Origin: Pseudomonas proteolytica
GTDB taxonomy: Bacteria > Pseudomonadota > Gammaproteobacteria > Pseudomonadales > Pseudomonadaceae
Length of the DNA: 64,000 bases
NCBI RefSeq assembly: GCF_007858275.1
Contig: NZ_VFEV01000024.1
Span: 34,756-98,755 of the forward strand
Direction: 5' to 3'
Of the stretch, positions 25,586 to 34,267 are shown piece after piece. Under the pieces are notes generated by a model that saw nothing but the letters and a program-made list of their open reading frames with translations, did not search any database and had not been told where the DNA came from. A program made the position numbers and the translations under genes. How positions within the stretch are numbered: the first letter of the stretch is position 1; each line of letters begins with the position of its first letter.

Positions 25586-26800
25586 TTAGTGTGCCGCCCA
25601 CTCGATCTTGGAAATATCGACACCGTCTTTGAACATGTCCCACAGCGGCGACAGGGTGCGCAGCTTAGTGACCGCTTCGCAGACTTTCTGCGCCGCGTAG
25701 TCAACTTCTTCTTCGGTGGTGAAACGGCCGAACGTAAAGCGGATGGAACTGTGCGCCAACTCGTCGTTGCGGCCCAGGGCGCGCAGGACATAGGACGGCT
25801 CAAGGGAGGCCGAGGTGCAGGCCGAACCAGACGAAACCGCCAGGTCCTTGAGCGCCATGATCAGCGACTCGCCTTCAACGTAGTTGAAGCTCAAATTCAG
25901 GTTGTGCGGTACGCGGGCGGTCATGCTGCCGTTGATGTACAGCTCTTCAAGGTTCTCGACCTGCTTGTAGAAGCGATCGCTGAGGGCCTTGATGCGCACG
26001 TTTTCGGCAGCCATGTCTTCCTTGGCTACGCGGAAGGCTTCGCCCATGCCCACGATCTGGTGGGTCGCCAGGGTGCCCGAACGCATGCCGCGCTCGTGAC
26101 CGCCGCCGTGCATGGTGGCTTCGATGCGCACACGTGGCTTGCGGCTCACGTACAGCGCGCCAATGCCTTTGGGGCCGTAGGTCTTGTGGGCCGAGAACGA
26201 CATCAGGTCGACTTTCAGCTTGGACAGGTCGATGTCGACCTTGCCAGTGGACTGGGCAGCATCGACATGCAGCAACACGCCCTTGGAGCGGGTCAGCTCG
26301 CCAATGGCGGCGATGTCGTTGATGGTGCCGATTTCGTTGTTTACGTGGATCACGGAAACCAGAATGGTGTCTTCACGCATCGCGGCTTCGATCATGGCCG
26401 GGGTGACGATACCGTCAGTGGTCGGCTCAAGGTAGGTAACCTCGAAACCTTCACGCTCCAGTTGGCGCATGGTGTCGAGGACGGCCTTGTGCTCGATCTT
26501 GGTGGTGATCAGGTGCTTGCCCTTGGTCGCATAGAAATGCGCGGCGCCCTTGATTGCCAGGTTGTCGGACTCGGTGGCACCGGAAGTCCAGACGATTTCA
26601 CGCGGGTCGGCATTGACCAGGTCTGCGACCTGGCGACGAGCGTTCTCCACCGCTTCCTCGGCCTTCCAGCCAAAAACGTGGGAGCGAGAGGCCGGGTTGC
26701 CGAAGTTTCCGTCAACCAGCAGGCACTCGCTCATCTTTTGCGCGACACGCGGATCAACCGGGGTGGTCGCTGAGTAATCAAGGTAAATCGGCAATTTCAT
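25586..26800 (-). CDS. iscS: Cysteine desulfurase IscS
   Basis: PLP enzyme that removes sulfur from cysteine and supplies it to IscU and tRNA thiolation. At 404 residues. It starts MKLPIYLDYSATTPVDPRVA, the PLP lysine is in SFSAHKTYGPKGIGAL, and the active-site cysteine loop is SSGSACTSASLEPSYVLRAL. A gap of about 100 nt separates it from iscU. Confidence 0.97.
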   Translation of the reverse strand: MKLPIYLDYSATTPVDPRVAQKMSECLLVDGNFGNPASRSHVFGWKAEEAVENARRQVADLVNADPREIVWTSGATESDNLAIKGAAHFYATKGKHLITTKIEHKAVLDTMRQLEREGFEVTYLEPTTDGIVTPAMIEAAMREDTILVSVIHVNNEIGTINDIAAIGELTRSKGVLLHVDAAQSTGKVDIDLSKLKVDLMSFSAHKTYGPKGIGALYVSRKPRVRIEATMHGGGHERGMRSGTLATHQIVGMGEAFRVAKEDMAAENVRIKALSDRFYKQVENLEELYINGSMTARVPHNLNLSFNYVEGESLIMALKDLAVSSGSACTSASLEPSYVLRALGRNDELAHSSIRFTFGRFTTEEEVDYAAQKVCEAVTKLRTLSPLWDMFKDGVDISKIEWAAH

Positions 26801-26850
26801 GGACTTTCTCCTAAATCAGGCTGGCTGGCGTGCCGTTAGCTCTGCGGCTG

Positions 26851-27342
26851 TCACTCGACGGCGGACGCTTCAATCTTGTCCAGGCGCGGCGCCTTGGTGT
26901 TGCATCGGCGCTGGTCCTGACGCTGGGCTACTTCCTGCACCTCACGGCGAGTCACAAGATCAGCCAAGCTGATACCACTCAAAAACTCATGGATCTGCAG
27001 GCTCAGGTCACACCACAAGTGGTGCGTCAGGCAGGTGTCGCCGGCATGGCAATCACCCAGGCCCTGGCACTTGGTGGCATCGACGGATTCATTCACCGCG
27101 TCGATCACCTGGGCAACCTGGATGCCCTGCATGTCGCGGGACAACTGATAACCGCCGCCCGGGCCGCGCACACTGGAAACCAGGTTACTGCGGCGCAACT
27201 TGGCGAACAGTTGCTCAAGGTAAGACAGGGAAATGCCTTGGCGCTCGGAGATATCGGCCAGGGACACCGGCCCGTTTTGCGCGTGCAGGGCCAGGTCAAG
27301 CATGGCGGTCACCGCGTAACGGCCTTTTGTAGTCAGTCTCAT
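26851..27342 (-). CDS. iscR: Rrf2-family [2Fe-2S] regulator IscR
   Basis: A 163-residue repressor of the isc operon when holding a cluster, and an activator or repressor of other genes in the apo form. The helix-turn-helix includes GPVSLADISERQGISLSYLEQLFAKLR. The three cluster cysteines lie in CQGLGDCHAGDTC, with spacing C-x5-C-x5-C. Start MRLTTKGRYAVTAMLD. The frame is open upstream but that extension crosses the operator. Confidence 0.96.
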   Translation of the reverse strand: MRLTTKGRYAVTAMLDLALHAQNGPVSLADISERQGISLSYLEQLFAKLRRSNLVSSVRGPGGGYQLSRDMQGIQVAQVIDAVNESVDATKCQGLGDCHAGDTCLTHHLWCDLSLQIHEFLSGISLADLVTRREVQEVAQRQDQRRCNTKAPRLDKIEASAVE

Positions 27343-27375
27343 GGACAAGTACCAAGGTGTTTCAGAATGGGAGCA

Positions 27376-27408
27376 AGTATGCGATTCCCGAGTATTTAAG
27401 TCAACTAT
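27376..27408 (-). promoter_or_regulatory. isc promoter with type 1 IscR box
   Basis: On the minus strand a -35 TTGACT (27399-27404) and a -10 CATACT (27376-27381) are exactly 17 nt apart, 34 nt ahead of the iscR start. The overlapping stretch 27384-27408 reads ATAGTTGACTTAAATACTCG and then GGAAT, close to the E. coli type 1 IscR site. A weaker second half-match (CCTGACTAAAGTACTAGG) lies just upstream. IscR autorepression is the natural reading. Confidence 0.75.
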
Positions 27409-27528
27409 AAGACCTAGTACTTTAGTCAGGAATACCCGTAAAAAGGGCGCGCGGATTGTAGCAGGACGGGGTGGGATCGAACAGCGGCAGCGGACAACCT
27501 GCATTGCCAGGCACGCGGCAGATCAATT

Positions 27529-27617
27529 GTGGTAGCTGGCTTGTTCGCGCAAGCGGTGGGGCAGCCATTCTTTTAGGCGACTGAGACACCGCTTTCGCGG
27601 GCAAGCCAGCTTCCACA
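27529..27617. repeat. Degenerate REP pair
   Basis: TGTGGTAGCTGGCTTGTTCG and, inverted, CGCGGGCAAGCCAGCTTCCA lie about 35 nt apart between iscR and cysE. It is a diverged REPIN of the AGCTGGCTTGC subtype also seen at 30257-30337. Confidence 0.65.
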
Positions 27618-27647
27618 AGGGGGAGGACTTGCGATGATCGCGAGGAC

Positions 27648-28430
27648 TCAGCCGGCCTTGGTGGCGGCTTCGTCCTTTATTTCGGCGAAGTCTTCTTCGC
27701 GCAACTCAGGCAGATCCTTCGCACAGTAGGGACTGCCCAGATCCTTCAGCGCGCCGCACATGCCGTCCAACTTGCCGTCTACCGCCTGCAGATGGTCGAG
27801 CAACTGGCCAATGGCGCGCGCCACCGGGTCCGGCATGTCTTCGCTGACGCCGTAGGCATCGAAGCCGATTTTCTCGGCCATGGCCTTGCGTTTGGCCTCC
27901 TGCTCATCGCCGACTTCCGGTTTGACGATGATCCGCCCGGGAATCCCTACCACGGTGGCGCCTGGCGGCACCGCCTTGGTGACTACGGCATTGGAGCCAA
28001 CCTTGGCCCCGGCACCGACGGTAAACGGCCCCAGGACCTTGGCCCCCGCCCCGACCACCACGCCATTTTCAAGGGTCGGGTGGCGCTTGCCCTTGTTCCA
28101 GGTGGTGCCGCCCAGAGTCACGCCCTGGTACAGGGTCACATCGTCACCAATCTCGGCGGTTTCACCAATAACGATGCCCATGCCATGGTCGATAAAGAAG
28201 CGACGACCCACCTTGGCCCCCGGATGAATCTCGATCCCGGTCAGCCAGCGACCGAAGTTCGACACCAGCCGCGCCAGCCACTTCCAGCCCATACCCCACA
28301 AGGCACCGGACAGACGGTGAATCCAGATCGCATGCATCCCGGGATAGCAGGTCAGCACTTCAAAGGCGTTGCGCGCCGCCGGGTCACGGTGGAAAACACT
28401 CTGGATATCTTCTCGCAAACGCTCGAACAT
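27648..28430 (-). CDS. cysE: Serine O-acetyltransferase
   Basis: Acetylates serine with acetyl-CoA to start cysteine synthesis. At 260 residues. The N-terminal helical domain is followed by a left-handed beta-helix of hexapeptide repeats (GIEIHPGAKVGRRFFIDHGMGIVIGETAEIGDDVTLYQGVTLGG). The catalytic His and Asp lie in FIDHGMG. It overlaps neither neighbour: trmJ lies 3 nt upstream. Proximity to iscR/iscS is the conserved Pseudomonas order and links cysteine supply to cluster assembly. Confidence 0.95.
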   Translation of the reverse strand: MFERLREDIQSVFHRDPAARNAFEVLTCYPGMHAIWIHRLSGALWGMGWKWLARLVSNFGRWLTGIEIHPGAKVGRRFFIDHGMGIVIGETAEIGDDVTLYQGVTLGGTTWNKGKRHPTLENGVVVGAGAKVLGPFTVGAGAKVGSNAVVTKAVPPGATVVGIPGRIIVKPEVGDEQEAKRKAMAEKIGFDAYGVSEDMPDPVARAIGQLLDHLQAVDGKLDGMCGALKDLGSPYCAKDLPELREEDFAEIKDEAATKAG

Positions 28431-28432
28431 TT

Positions 28433-29203
28433 TTAATCCTTCCGCTTAAGAAGCTCGCCACGGGCCGCTTTCTGGGTTTCCGTGAGGATGCCACGCAATA
28501 TATTCATTTCTGCCCGGCTGACCGAGCTGCGTCCGTAAAGCCTGCGCAGGCGCGCCATCAAGTGCCGTGGTTTTTCCGGATCGAGGAATTCGATGGCCAC
28601 CAGGGTTTGCTCCAGGTGCTCATAGAACCGCTCCAGCTCATCCATGGTGGCCAACTCGCCACTTTTGGTGGATGCAACCTCGTCCTTCTCCATCTTGCTC
28701 GGCTGGCCTTGTGCCGCCAACCAGGCCATTCGCACTTCATAACTCAACACTTGCACAGCGGCCCCGAGGTTCAGCGAGCTGAATTCAGGGTCCGATGGGA
28801 TGTGCACGTGAAAATGACATCGCTGCAGCTCGTCATTGGTCAGGCCGGAGTCTTCACGACCAAATACCAAGGCGATTTCGGCGCCGCCGGCCGCCTCTTC
28901 GACCACTTTGGCCCCGCATTCGCGAGGATCGAGCAGCGGCCAGGGAATGCGGCGGTCGCGGGCGCTGGTGCCGAGCACCAGATTACAACCGACCAAGGCA
29001 TCTTCCAGGCTGGCGACGACCTGGGCTTTTTCCAGGATGTCATTGGCGCCGGAGGCGCGAGCGTCGGCCTCATGGTGTGGGAACACACGCGGCTCCACCA
29101 GCACCAGGCGCGTCAGCCCCATGTTCTTCATAGCCCGCGCCACCCCGCCGATATTGCCGGGGTGACTGGTATTGACGAGGACGACACGAATGTTTTGCAG
29201 CAA
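28433..29203 (-). CDS. trmJ: tRNA (cytidine/uridine-2'-O)-methyltransferase TrmJ
   Basis: SPOUT-family enzyme methylating the 2'-O of position 32 in several tRNAs. At 256 residues. The N-terminus is VVLVNTSHPGNIGGVARAMKNMG. The knot motifs ALVFGREDSGLTNDELQRCH and IPSDPEFSSLNLGAAVQVLSYE form the SAM site. It is divergent from suhB across 145 nt. Confidence 0.94.
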   Translation of the reverse strand: MLQNIRVVLVNTSHPGNIGGVARAMKNMGLTRLVLVEPRVFPHHEADARASGANDILEKAQVVASLEDALVGCNLVLGTSARDRRIPWPLLDPRECGAKVVEEAAGGAEIALVFGREDSGLTNDELQRCHFHVHIPSDPEFSSLNLGAAVQVLSYEVRMAWLAAQGQPSKMEKDEVASTKSGELATMDELERFYEHLEQTLVAIEFLDPEKPRHLMARLRRLYGRSSVSRAEMNILRGILTETQKAARGELLKRKD

Positions 29204-29348
29204 GGGAGGCGCTCTCGGACACGGGAAAGGGGAGCAAATCTTACAGAACAGCCTAAGGTTATGCCATGAAAGCGAACGTCGTCCTTCACCTGAAGAAAGT
29301 TTCTGCTAGAATGCTCGGCTTTCTTTAACAACCTTAGGTGACACATCC

Positions 29349-30164
29349 ATGCAGCCCATGCTGAATATCGCGCTGCGCGCCGCCCGCAGCGCCAGTGAAT
29401 TGATCTTCCGCTCCATCGAGCGCCTGGATACCATCAAGGTCGACGAAAAAGACGCCAAGGATTATGTATCCGAGGTGGATCGCGCCGCCGAACAGAAAAT
29501 CATCGACGCCCTGCGCAAGGCCTACCCTACCCACGGCATCCTCGGCGAAGAAACCGGCCTGCACAAAGGCAGCGGCGAAGGCGAAGACTACCTGTGGATC
29601 ATCGATCCACTGGATGGCACCACCAACTTCCTGCGCGGCATCCCGCACTTTGCCGTGAGCATTGCCTGCAAATACCGTGGCCGCCTGGAACACGCCGTCG
29701 TACTTGACCCGGTTCGCCAGGAAGAATTCACCGCCAGCCGTGGCCGTGGCGCCCAGCTGAACGGTCGCCGCCTGCGCGTCAGCGGTCGCACCAGCCTGGA
29801 CGGCGCCCTGCTGGGCACCGGCTTCCCGTTCCGTGATGACCAGATGGACAACCTGGAAAACTACCTGGGCATGTTCCGCGCCCTGGTTGGCCAGACCGCC
29901 GGCATCCGCCGCGCCGGTGCAGCCAGCCTGGACCTGGCCTATGTGGCCGCTGGTCGTTTTGATGCGTTCTGGGAGTCGGGCCTGTCCGAGTGGGACATGG
30001 CTGCAGGCGCCCTGCTGATTCAAGAAGCCGGCGGCCTGGTGAGCGACTTCACCGGCGGCCACGACTTCCTGGAGAAGGGTCACGTGGTTGCAGGCAACAC
30101 CAAATGCTTCAAGGCAGTACTGACGGCGATCCAGCCGCACCTGCCGGCTTCGCTGAAGCGTTAA
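29349..30164 (+). CDS. suhB: Inositol-1-monophosphatase family protein SuhB
   Basis: Mg2+-dependent phosphatase. In bacteria SuhB also takes part in rRNA transcription antitermination, and in P. aeruginosa it affects virulence regulation. At 271 residues. The metal motifs are GEETG (near 66-70), IDPLDGTTNFLRGIPHFAVS and WDMAAGALLIQEAGG. A -10-like TAGAAT lies about 36 nt ahead of the start. It is followed by a strong terminator. Confidence 0.95.
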   Translation: MQPMLNIALRAARSASELIFRSIERLDTIKVDEKDAKDYVSEVDRAAEQKIIDALRKAYPTHGILGEETGLHKGSGEGEDYLWIIDPLDGTTNFLRGIPHFAVSIACKYRGRLEHAVVLDPVRQEEFTASRGRGAQLNGRRLRVSGRTSLDGALLGTGFPFRDDQMDNLENYLGMFRALVGQTAGIRRAGAASLDLAYVAAGRFDAFWESGLSEWDMAAGALLIQEAGGLVSDFTGGHDFLEKGHVVAGNTKCFKAVLTAIQPHLPASLKR

Positions 30165-30176
30165 GCGAGCGAGCAC

Positions 30177-30205
30177 AAAAAAGCACCTCGAGGGGTGCTT
30201 TTTTT
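30177..30205 (+). terminator. Rho-independent terminator of suhB
   Basis: AAAAAAGCACCT, loop CGAG, then GGGTGCTTTTTTT. The stem of about 11 bp lies within 15 nt of the suhB stop. Confidence 0.9.
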
Positions 30206-30256
30206 ATGCCTGGGATTTGGCCGGAACCAGCTCCTACCGATTTGGGCACTGCCCAA

Positions 30257-30337
30257 TGTGGGAGCTGGCTTGCCTGCGATAGCGCTCTGCCAGCTAGCTT
30301 ATCGGTACAGACCCACCGCTTTCGCGAGCAAGTCCCC
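30257..30337. repeat. Degenerate REP pair
   Basis: TGTGGGAGCTGGCTTGCCTG on the left and the inverted CGCTTTCGCGAGCAAGTCCC on the right lie between the suhB terminator and the next minus-strand gene. The two arms have diverged. Confidence 0.6.
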
Positions 30338-30364
30338 ACACTTTGAACTTCGCCAGACTTGGTA

Positions 30365-30907
30365 TTACTGCTGATTCTGGCCGAGGATCAGGCGACCCTC
30401 TTTATCCACAGGGATCTGGCTACCAGGATCACGCTCCATACGCACCGATCCTTCCTTGCCATCCAGGTTGTAACGCACGTCATACCCGACAACCTTGTCA
30501 CTGATGTCGTTGACGGTGTTACAGCGCGTCTGGGTGGTGGTGTAGGTATCACGGTTCTGCATGCCTTCCTGAACCTTGTTACCGGCATAACCGCCGCCCA
30601 CTGCGCCGGCTACGGTGGCAATCTTCTTGCCAGTACCGCCGCCGATCTGGTTACCCAGCAGGCCGCCGGCCAGGGCGCCAACCACGGTACCGGCGATTTG
30701 ATGCTGATCCTGCACCGGACGTTGCCGGGTCACGGTGACGTCCTTGCAGACCTCACGAGGGGTTTTGATCTGGGTCTTGACCGGCTGCACCGCCAGCACT
30801 TGCGCATACTCAGGGCCGCTTTTTACCAGGCTGTAGGTGGCAACAGCACCCCCGGCAGTCACACCGACAGCACCCAATACCGCACCAACCAGCAACGACT
30901 TGTTCAC
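30365..30907 (-). CDS. Glycine-zipper 2TM domain protein
   Basis: A 180-residue envelope protein. The N-terminal hydrophobic segment MNKSLLVGAVLGAVGVTAGGAVATYSL may be a signal anchor. The central Gly-rich pair of helices AGTVVGALAGGLLGNQIGGGTGKKIATVAGAVGGGYAGNKV is the glycine-zipper 2TM (Rick_17kDa-type) signature. The C-terminal part carries RCNTVNDISDKVVGYDV. Such proteins are usually outer-membrane or envelope-stress related, but the function of this one is unknown. It lies downstream of secDF but beyond a terminator. Confidence 0.85.
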   Translation of the reverse strand: MNKSLLVGAVLGAVGVTAGGAVATYSLVKSGPEYAQVLAVQPVKTQIKTPREVCKDVTVTRQRPVQDQHQIAGTVVGALAGGLLGNQIGGGTGKKIATVAGAVGGGYAGNKVQEGMQNRDTYTTTQTRCNTVNDISDKVVGYDVRYNLDGKEGSVRMERDPGSQIPVDKEGRLILGQNQQ

Positions 30908-30967
30908 GTGAACCTCCTGACCATCACAAGCGGACTGAAACGTCCGCGCTATACCCAGCCTTGGAGC

Positions 30968-30999
30968 AAAAAAAAAGGCGCGAGTTCAATACTCACGCC
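30968..30999 (-). terminator. Terminator of the secDF operon
   Basis: On the minus strand GGCGTGAGT, loop ATTGA, ACTCGCGCC are followed by nine T. It lies 32 nt after the secF stop. Confidence 0.9.
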
Positions 31000-31030
31000 T
31001 TCTTTGTAACAGCAGATCAACAAACACCCA

Positions 31031-31945
31031 TCAAGGGCGGTCGTCGACCTCCTTGTCTGTCGCAACAGGAGGAATCAGGTCTTCGCTGTTGAGGTTCAGC
31101 CAGATCAGCACCACGTTGGCGATGTAGATCGACGAGTAGGTGCCCGCCAGTACGCCGATGAACAGCGCCAGGGAGAAGCCCCACAGGTTGTCGCCACCGA
31201 AGATCATCAATGCGGCAATCGCCAGCAAGGTGGAGATCGACGTCGCCATGGTGCGCAACAGGGTCTGGGTTGTGGAGATGTTGATGTTCTCGATCAACGT
31301 CGCCTTGCGCAGTACCCGGAAGTTCTCGCGAACCCGGTCGAATACCACGATGGTGTCGTTGAGGGAGTAACCAATGATCGCCAGCACCGCCGCCAATACT
31401 GTCAGGTCGAAGGTGATCTGGAAGTACGCCAGGATACCCACGGTCACGATCACGTCGTGGATCAGCGAGACAATGGCACCAACCCCGAACTTCCACTGAA
31501 AGCGGAAGGCCAGGTAGATCATGATGCCGGCCAACGCCATCAGCATGCCGAGGCCGCCCTGGTCGCGCAGCTCTTCACCCACCTGCGGGCCGACGAACTC
31601 GACGCGCTTGACCGACGCCGGGTTGTCGCCGCCGACCTTGAGCAAGGCCTCGGCCACCTGGTGCCCCAGTTGCGGGTCTTCGCCAGGCATACGCACCAGC
31701 AGGTCGGTGGTCGCGCCAAAGCTCTGCACGATGGCCTCGTGATAACCGGCCTCGTTCAGCTGGGTGCGCACCTTGGTTACGTCGGCCGGCTTCTCGTAGG
31801 TCAGCTCGATGAGCGTACCGCCGGTGAAGTCCAGACCGTAGTTCAGGCCCTTATGGAACCAGCTGAACAACGCCAGGACGGTAAGGAGCACAGTGACGCC
31901 GAACGCAACGTTGCGAACGCCCATGAAGTTGATTGTACGTAACAT
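31031..31945 (-). CDS. secF: Protein translocase subunit SecF
   Basis: Inner-membrane SecDF subunit that uses the proton gradient to help pull secreted proteins through SecYEG. At 304 residues with six membrane segments. The N-terminal FWFHKGLNYGLDFTGGTLIEL-like motif is present (here SWFHKGLNYGLDFTGG). The RND signature GYSLNDTIVVFDRVREN and the C-terminal Asp/Glu-rich tail are visible. It follows secD by 9 nt. Confidence 0.96.
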   Translation of the reverse strand: MLRTINFMGVRNVAFGVTVLLTVLALFSWFHKGLNYGLDFTGGTLIELTYEKPADVTKVRTQLNEAGYHEAIVQSFGATTDLLVRMPGEDPQLGHQVAEALLKVGGDNPASVKRVEFVGPQVGEELRDQGGLGMLMALAGIMIYLAFRFQWKFGVGAIVSLIHDVIVTVGILAYFQITFDLTVLAAVLAIIGYSLNDTIVVFDRVRENFRVLRKATLIENINISTTQTLLRTMATSISTLLAIAALMIFGGDNLWGFSLALFIGVLAGTYSSIYIANVVLIWLNLNSEDLIPPVATDKEVDDRP

Positions 31946-31954
31946 GGCAGCCCC

Positions 31955-33823
31955 TTAAATCCACAACTTCTTGAAGTCACGCCCGCCAAAGATCAGGTTG
32001 ACCATTGCGCGGGTCACCATGATGGCCGTGAACATCGAGGTAAAGATACCGAGGGACATGGTCACCGCAAAGCCCTTGACCGGACCGGTGCCCATGGCAA
32101 AGAGAATCCCGCCAACCAGCAACGTGGTCAGGTTGGAGTCGAGAATTGCCGTGAATGCCCGGCCGAAACCTTCGTTGATTGCCCGTTGCACGCTCATGCC
32201 CGCCGCGATCTCTTCACGAATCCGCGAGAAGATCAGCACGTTGGCGTCCACCGCCATACCCATGGTGAGTACGATACCGGCGATACCCGGCAGGGTCAGT
32301 GTAGCCCCCAGCAGCGACATCAAGGCCAGCAGCATGACCATGTTGCCCGCCAGCGCGACGGTGGCGATGACGCCAAAGAAGCGATAGATGGCGATGATGA
32401 ACAGGGACACGAACAACATGCCCCACAACGACGCATCGACACCCTTGGTGATGTTGTCGGCACCCAGGCTTGGACCGATGGTGCGTTCTTCAGCGAAGTA
32501 CATCGGCGCAGCCAGGCCACCAGCACGCAGCAGCAGGGCCAACTCGGACGATTCGCCTTGGCCGTTCAGGCCAGTGATGCGGAATTGAGCACCCAGTGGC
32601 GACTGGATGGTCGCCAGGCTGATGATCTTCTTCTCTTCCTTGAAGGTCTGCACCGCGACGTCTTTTTCGACGCCATTGACCATTTGCTTGACGTAAGTGG
32701 TTACCGGACGCTGCTCGATGAAGATCACCGCCATGCTGCGACCGACGTTGCTGCGGGTTGCGCGGCTCATCAGTTCGCCACCATGACCATCCAGGCGGAT
32801 GTTCACTTCAGGCGTGCCATGCTCACCGAAACCGGCCTTGGCGTCTGTCACCTGGTCGCCCGTGATGATCAGGCTACGCTCGATCTGCGCTGGAGGACGG
32901 TTGCCTTCACGGAACTCGAAAGTCTCGGAGGTGGCCTTGGAAGCACCCGGCTCGGCGGCCAGGCGGAATTCAAGGTTGGCAGTCTTGCCCAGGATCCGCT
33001 TGGCTTCAGCAGTGTCCTGCACACCCGGCAGTTCGACCACGATGCGGTTGGCACCCTGGCGCTGAACCAGCGGCTCGGCCACACCCAGCTCGTTGACGCG
33101 GTTACGGACCGTGGTCAAGTTCTGCTTGATGGAGTATTCACGGATTTCCGCCAGCTTGGCCGGGGTCATCGCCAGACGCAGCACCGGCTGACCATTGAGG
33201 TCGGCGGGCACAATGTCGAAATCGTTGAAGCTCTTGCGAATCAGGGCGCGCGCCTGTTCACGGATAGCCTCGTCAGCAAAGCCCAGCTGGATGGCACCGT
33301 TGAGCTGCGGCAGGCTGCGATAACGCAGGCGCTCTTTGCGCAGCAGGCTCTTCACATCGCCTTCGTAGACTTTCATGCGTGCGTCGAGGGCTTTGTCCAT
33401 GTCCACTTCCAACAGGAAGTGCACACCACCGGACAAGTCCAGGCCCAGTTTCATCGGGTGCGCGCCGATGCTCCGCAGCCATTTTGGCGTGGTCTGTGCC
33501 AGGTTAAGCGCGACTACGTAGTCATCACCCATCACCTTGCGCACGACATCCTTGGCCGGCAATTGGTCTTCCTGCTTGGTCAGGCGCAACAAGCCGCCCT
33601 TCGCATCAGCTGCCAATGTTGCCGCCTTGACCTGGATTCCCGCGTCAGTGAGCGCTTTGCTCGCGCGGTCCAGATCAGCCTGATTGACCTGCAGCGAAGT
33701 GCTGGCGCCAGTGATCTGGATCGCAGGGTCATCAGGATAGAGATTGGGAGCGGAATAAATAAAACCGATCGCCAGCACCGCCAGGATCAGTACGTATTTC
33801 CACAGAGGGTATTTGTTCAGCAT
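31955..33823 (-). CDS. secD: Protein translocase subunit SecD
   Basis: The 622-residue partner of SecF. The N-terminal helix MLNKYPLWKYVLILAVLAIGF is followed by the large periplasmic P1 domain (LGLDLSGGVHFLLEVD). Five membrane segments follow with GIVLTMGMAVDANVLIFSRIREE, carrying the proton-relay Asp. The GTG one codon earlier is not needed. It lies in the operon yajC-secD-secF. Confidence 0.96.
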   Translation of the reverse strand: MLNKYPLWKYVLILAVLAIGFIYSAPNLYPDDPAIQITGASTSLQVNQADLDRASKALTDAGIQVKAATLAADAKGGLLRLTKQEDQLPAKDVVRKVMGDDYVVALNLAQTTPKWLRSIGAHPMKLGLDLSGGVHFLLEVDMDKALDARMKVYEGDVKSLLRKERLRYRSLPQLNGAIQLGFADEAIREQARALIRKSFNDFDIVPADLNGQPVLRLAMTPAKLAEIREYSIKQNLTTVRNRVNELGVAEPLVQRQGANRIVVELPGVQDTAEAKRILGKTANLEFRLAAEPGASKATSETFEFREGNRPPAQIERSLIITGDQVTDAKAGFGEHGTPEVNIRLDGHGGELMSRATRSNVGRSMAVIFIEQRPVTTYVKQMVNGVEKDVAVQTFKEEKKIISLATIQSPLGAQFRITGLNGQGESSELALLLRAGGLAAPMYFAEERTIGPSLGADNITKGVDASLWGMLFVSLFIIAIYRFFGVIATVALAGNMVMLLALMSLLGATLTLPGIAGIVLTMGMAVDANVLIFSRIREEIAAGMSVQRAINEGFGRAFTAILDSNLTTLLVGGILFAMGTGPVKGFAVTMSLGIFTSMFTAIMVTRAMVNLIFGGRDFKKLWI

Positions 33824-33885
33824 CACGCCGCCCGCTTATGACGCGGGGCGCCTTGCGCGCCCCGTCGATTGGTAAAAGTTGTTAC

Positions 33886-34224
33886 TCAGATCGCTTTGAG
33901 CGTGCCTTTAGGCAGCGTGGCGGCGATGGCGCCTTTCTGGAACTTCATTTCAACGGTGTCGGAGACTTCCAGGACTACGAAAGCGTCGGAAACCTTGGTG
34001 ATCTTGCCAGCGATACCGCCGGTGGTCACAACTTCGTCACCTTTTTGCAAGCTGCCCAGCAGGTTTTTCTGCTCTTTGGCGCGCTTGGCCTGTGGACGCC
34101 AGATCATCAGGTAGAAGATGACCAGGAAGCCGACCAGGAAAATCCACTCGAAACCACCGCCCATAGGACCGGCAGCGGCCGGTGCAGCGGCGTCAGCCAT
34201 AGCGTTAGAGATAAAAAAGCTCAT
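33886..34224 (-). CDS. yajC: Preprotein translocase accessory subunit YajC
   Basis: A 112-residue membrane protein associated with SecDF. A Gly/Ala-rich N-terminus is followed by a membrane helix (FEWIFLVGFLVIFYLMIW). Then comes RPQAKRAKEQKNLLGSLQKGDEVVTTGGIAGKI, a strong YajC signature. It lies between tgt and secD. Confidence 0.95.
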   Translation of the reverse strand: MSFFISNAMADAAAPAAAGPMGGGFEWIFLVGFLVIFYLMIWRPQAKRAKEQKNLLGSLQKGDEVVTTGGIAGKITKVSDAFVVLEVSDTVEMKFQKGAIAATLPKGTLKAI

Positions 34225-34267
34225 TTAGCACTCCAGTTGCAAATAGTGAATCTTAGGGTCGGGAAAC

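Noticed and set aside
3155..30337. Possible CRISPR from repeated palindromes
   Set aside because: The repeats are scattered singly or as inverted pairs, with no regular spacers and no cas genes. They are REP/REPIN elements.
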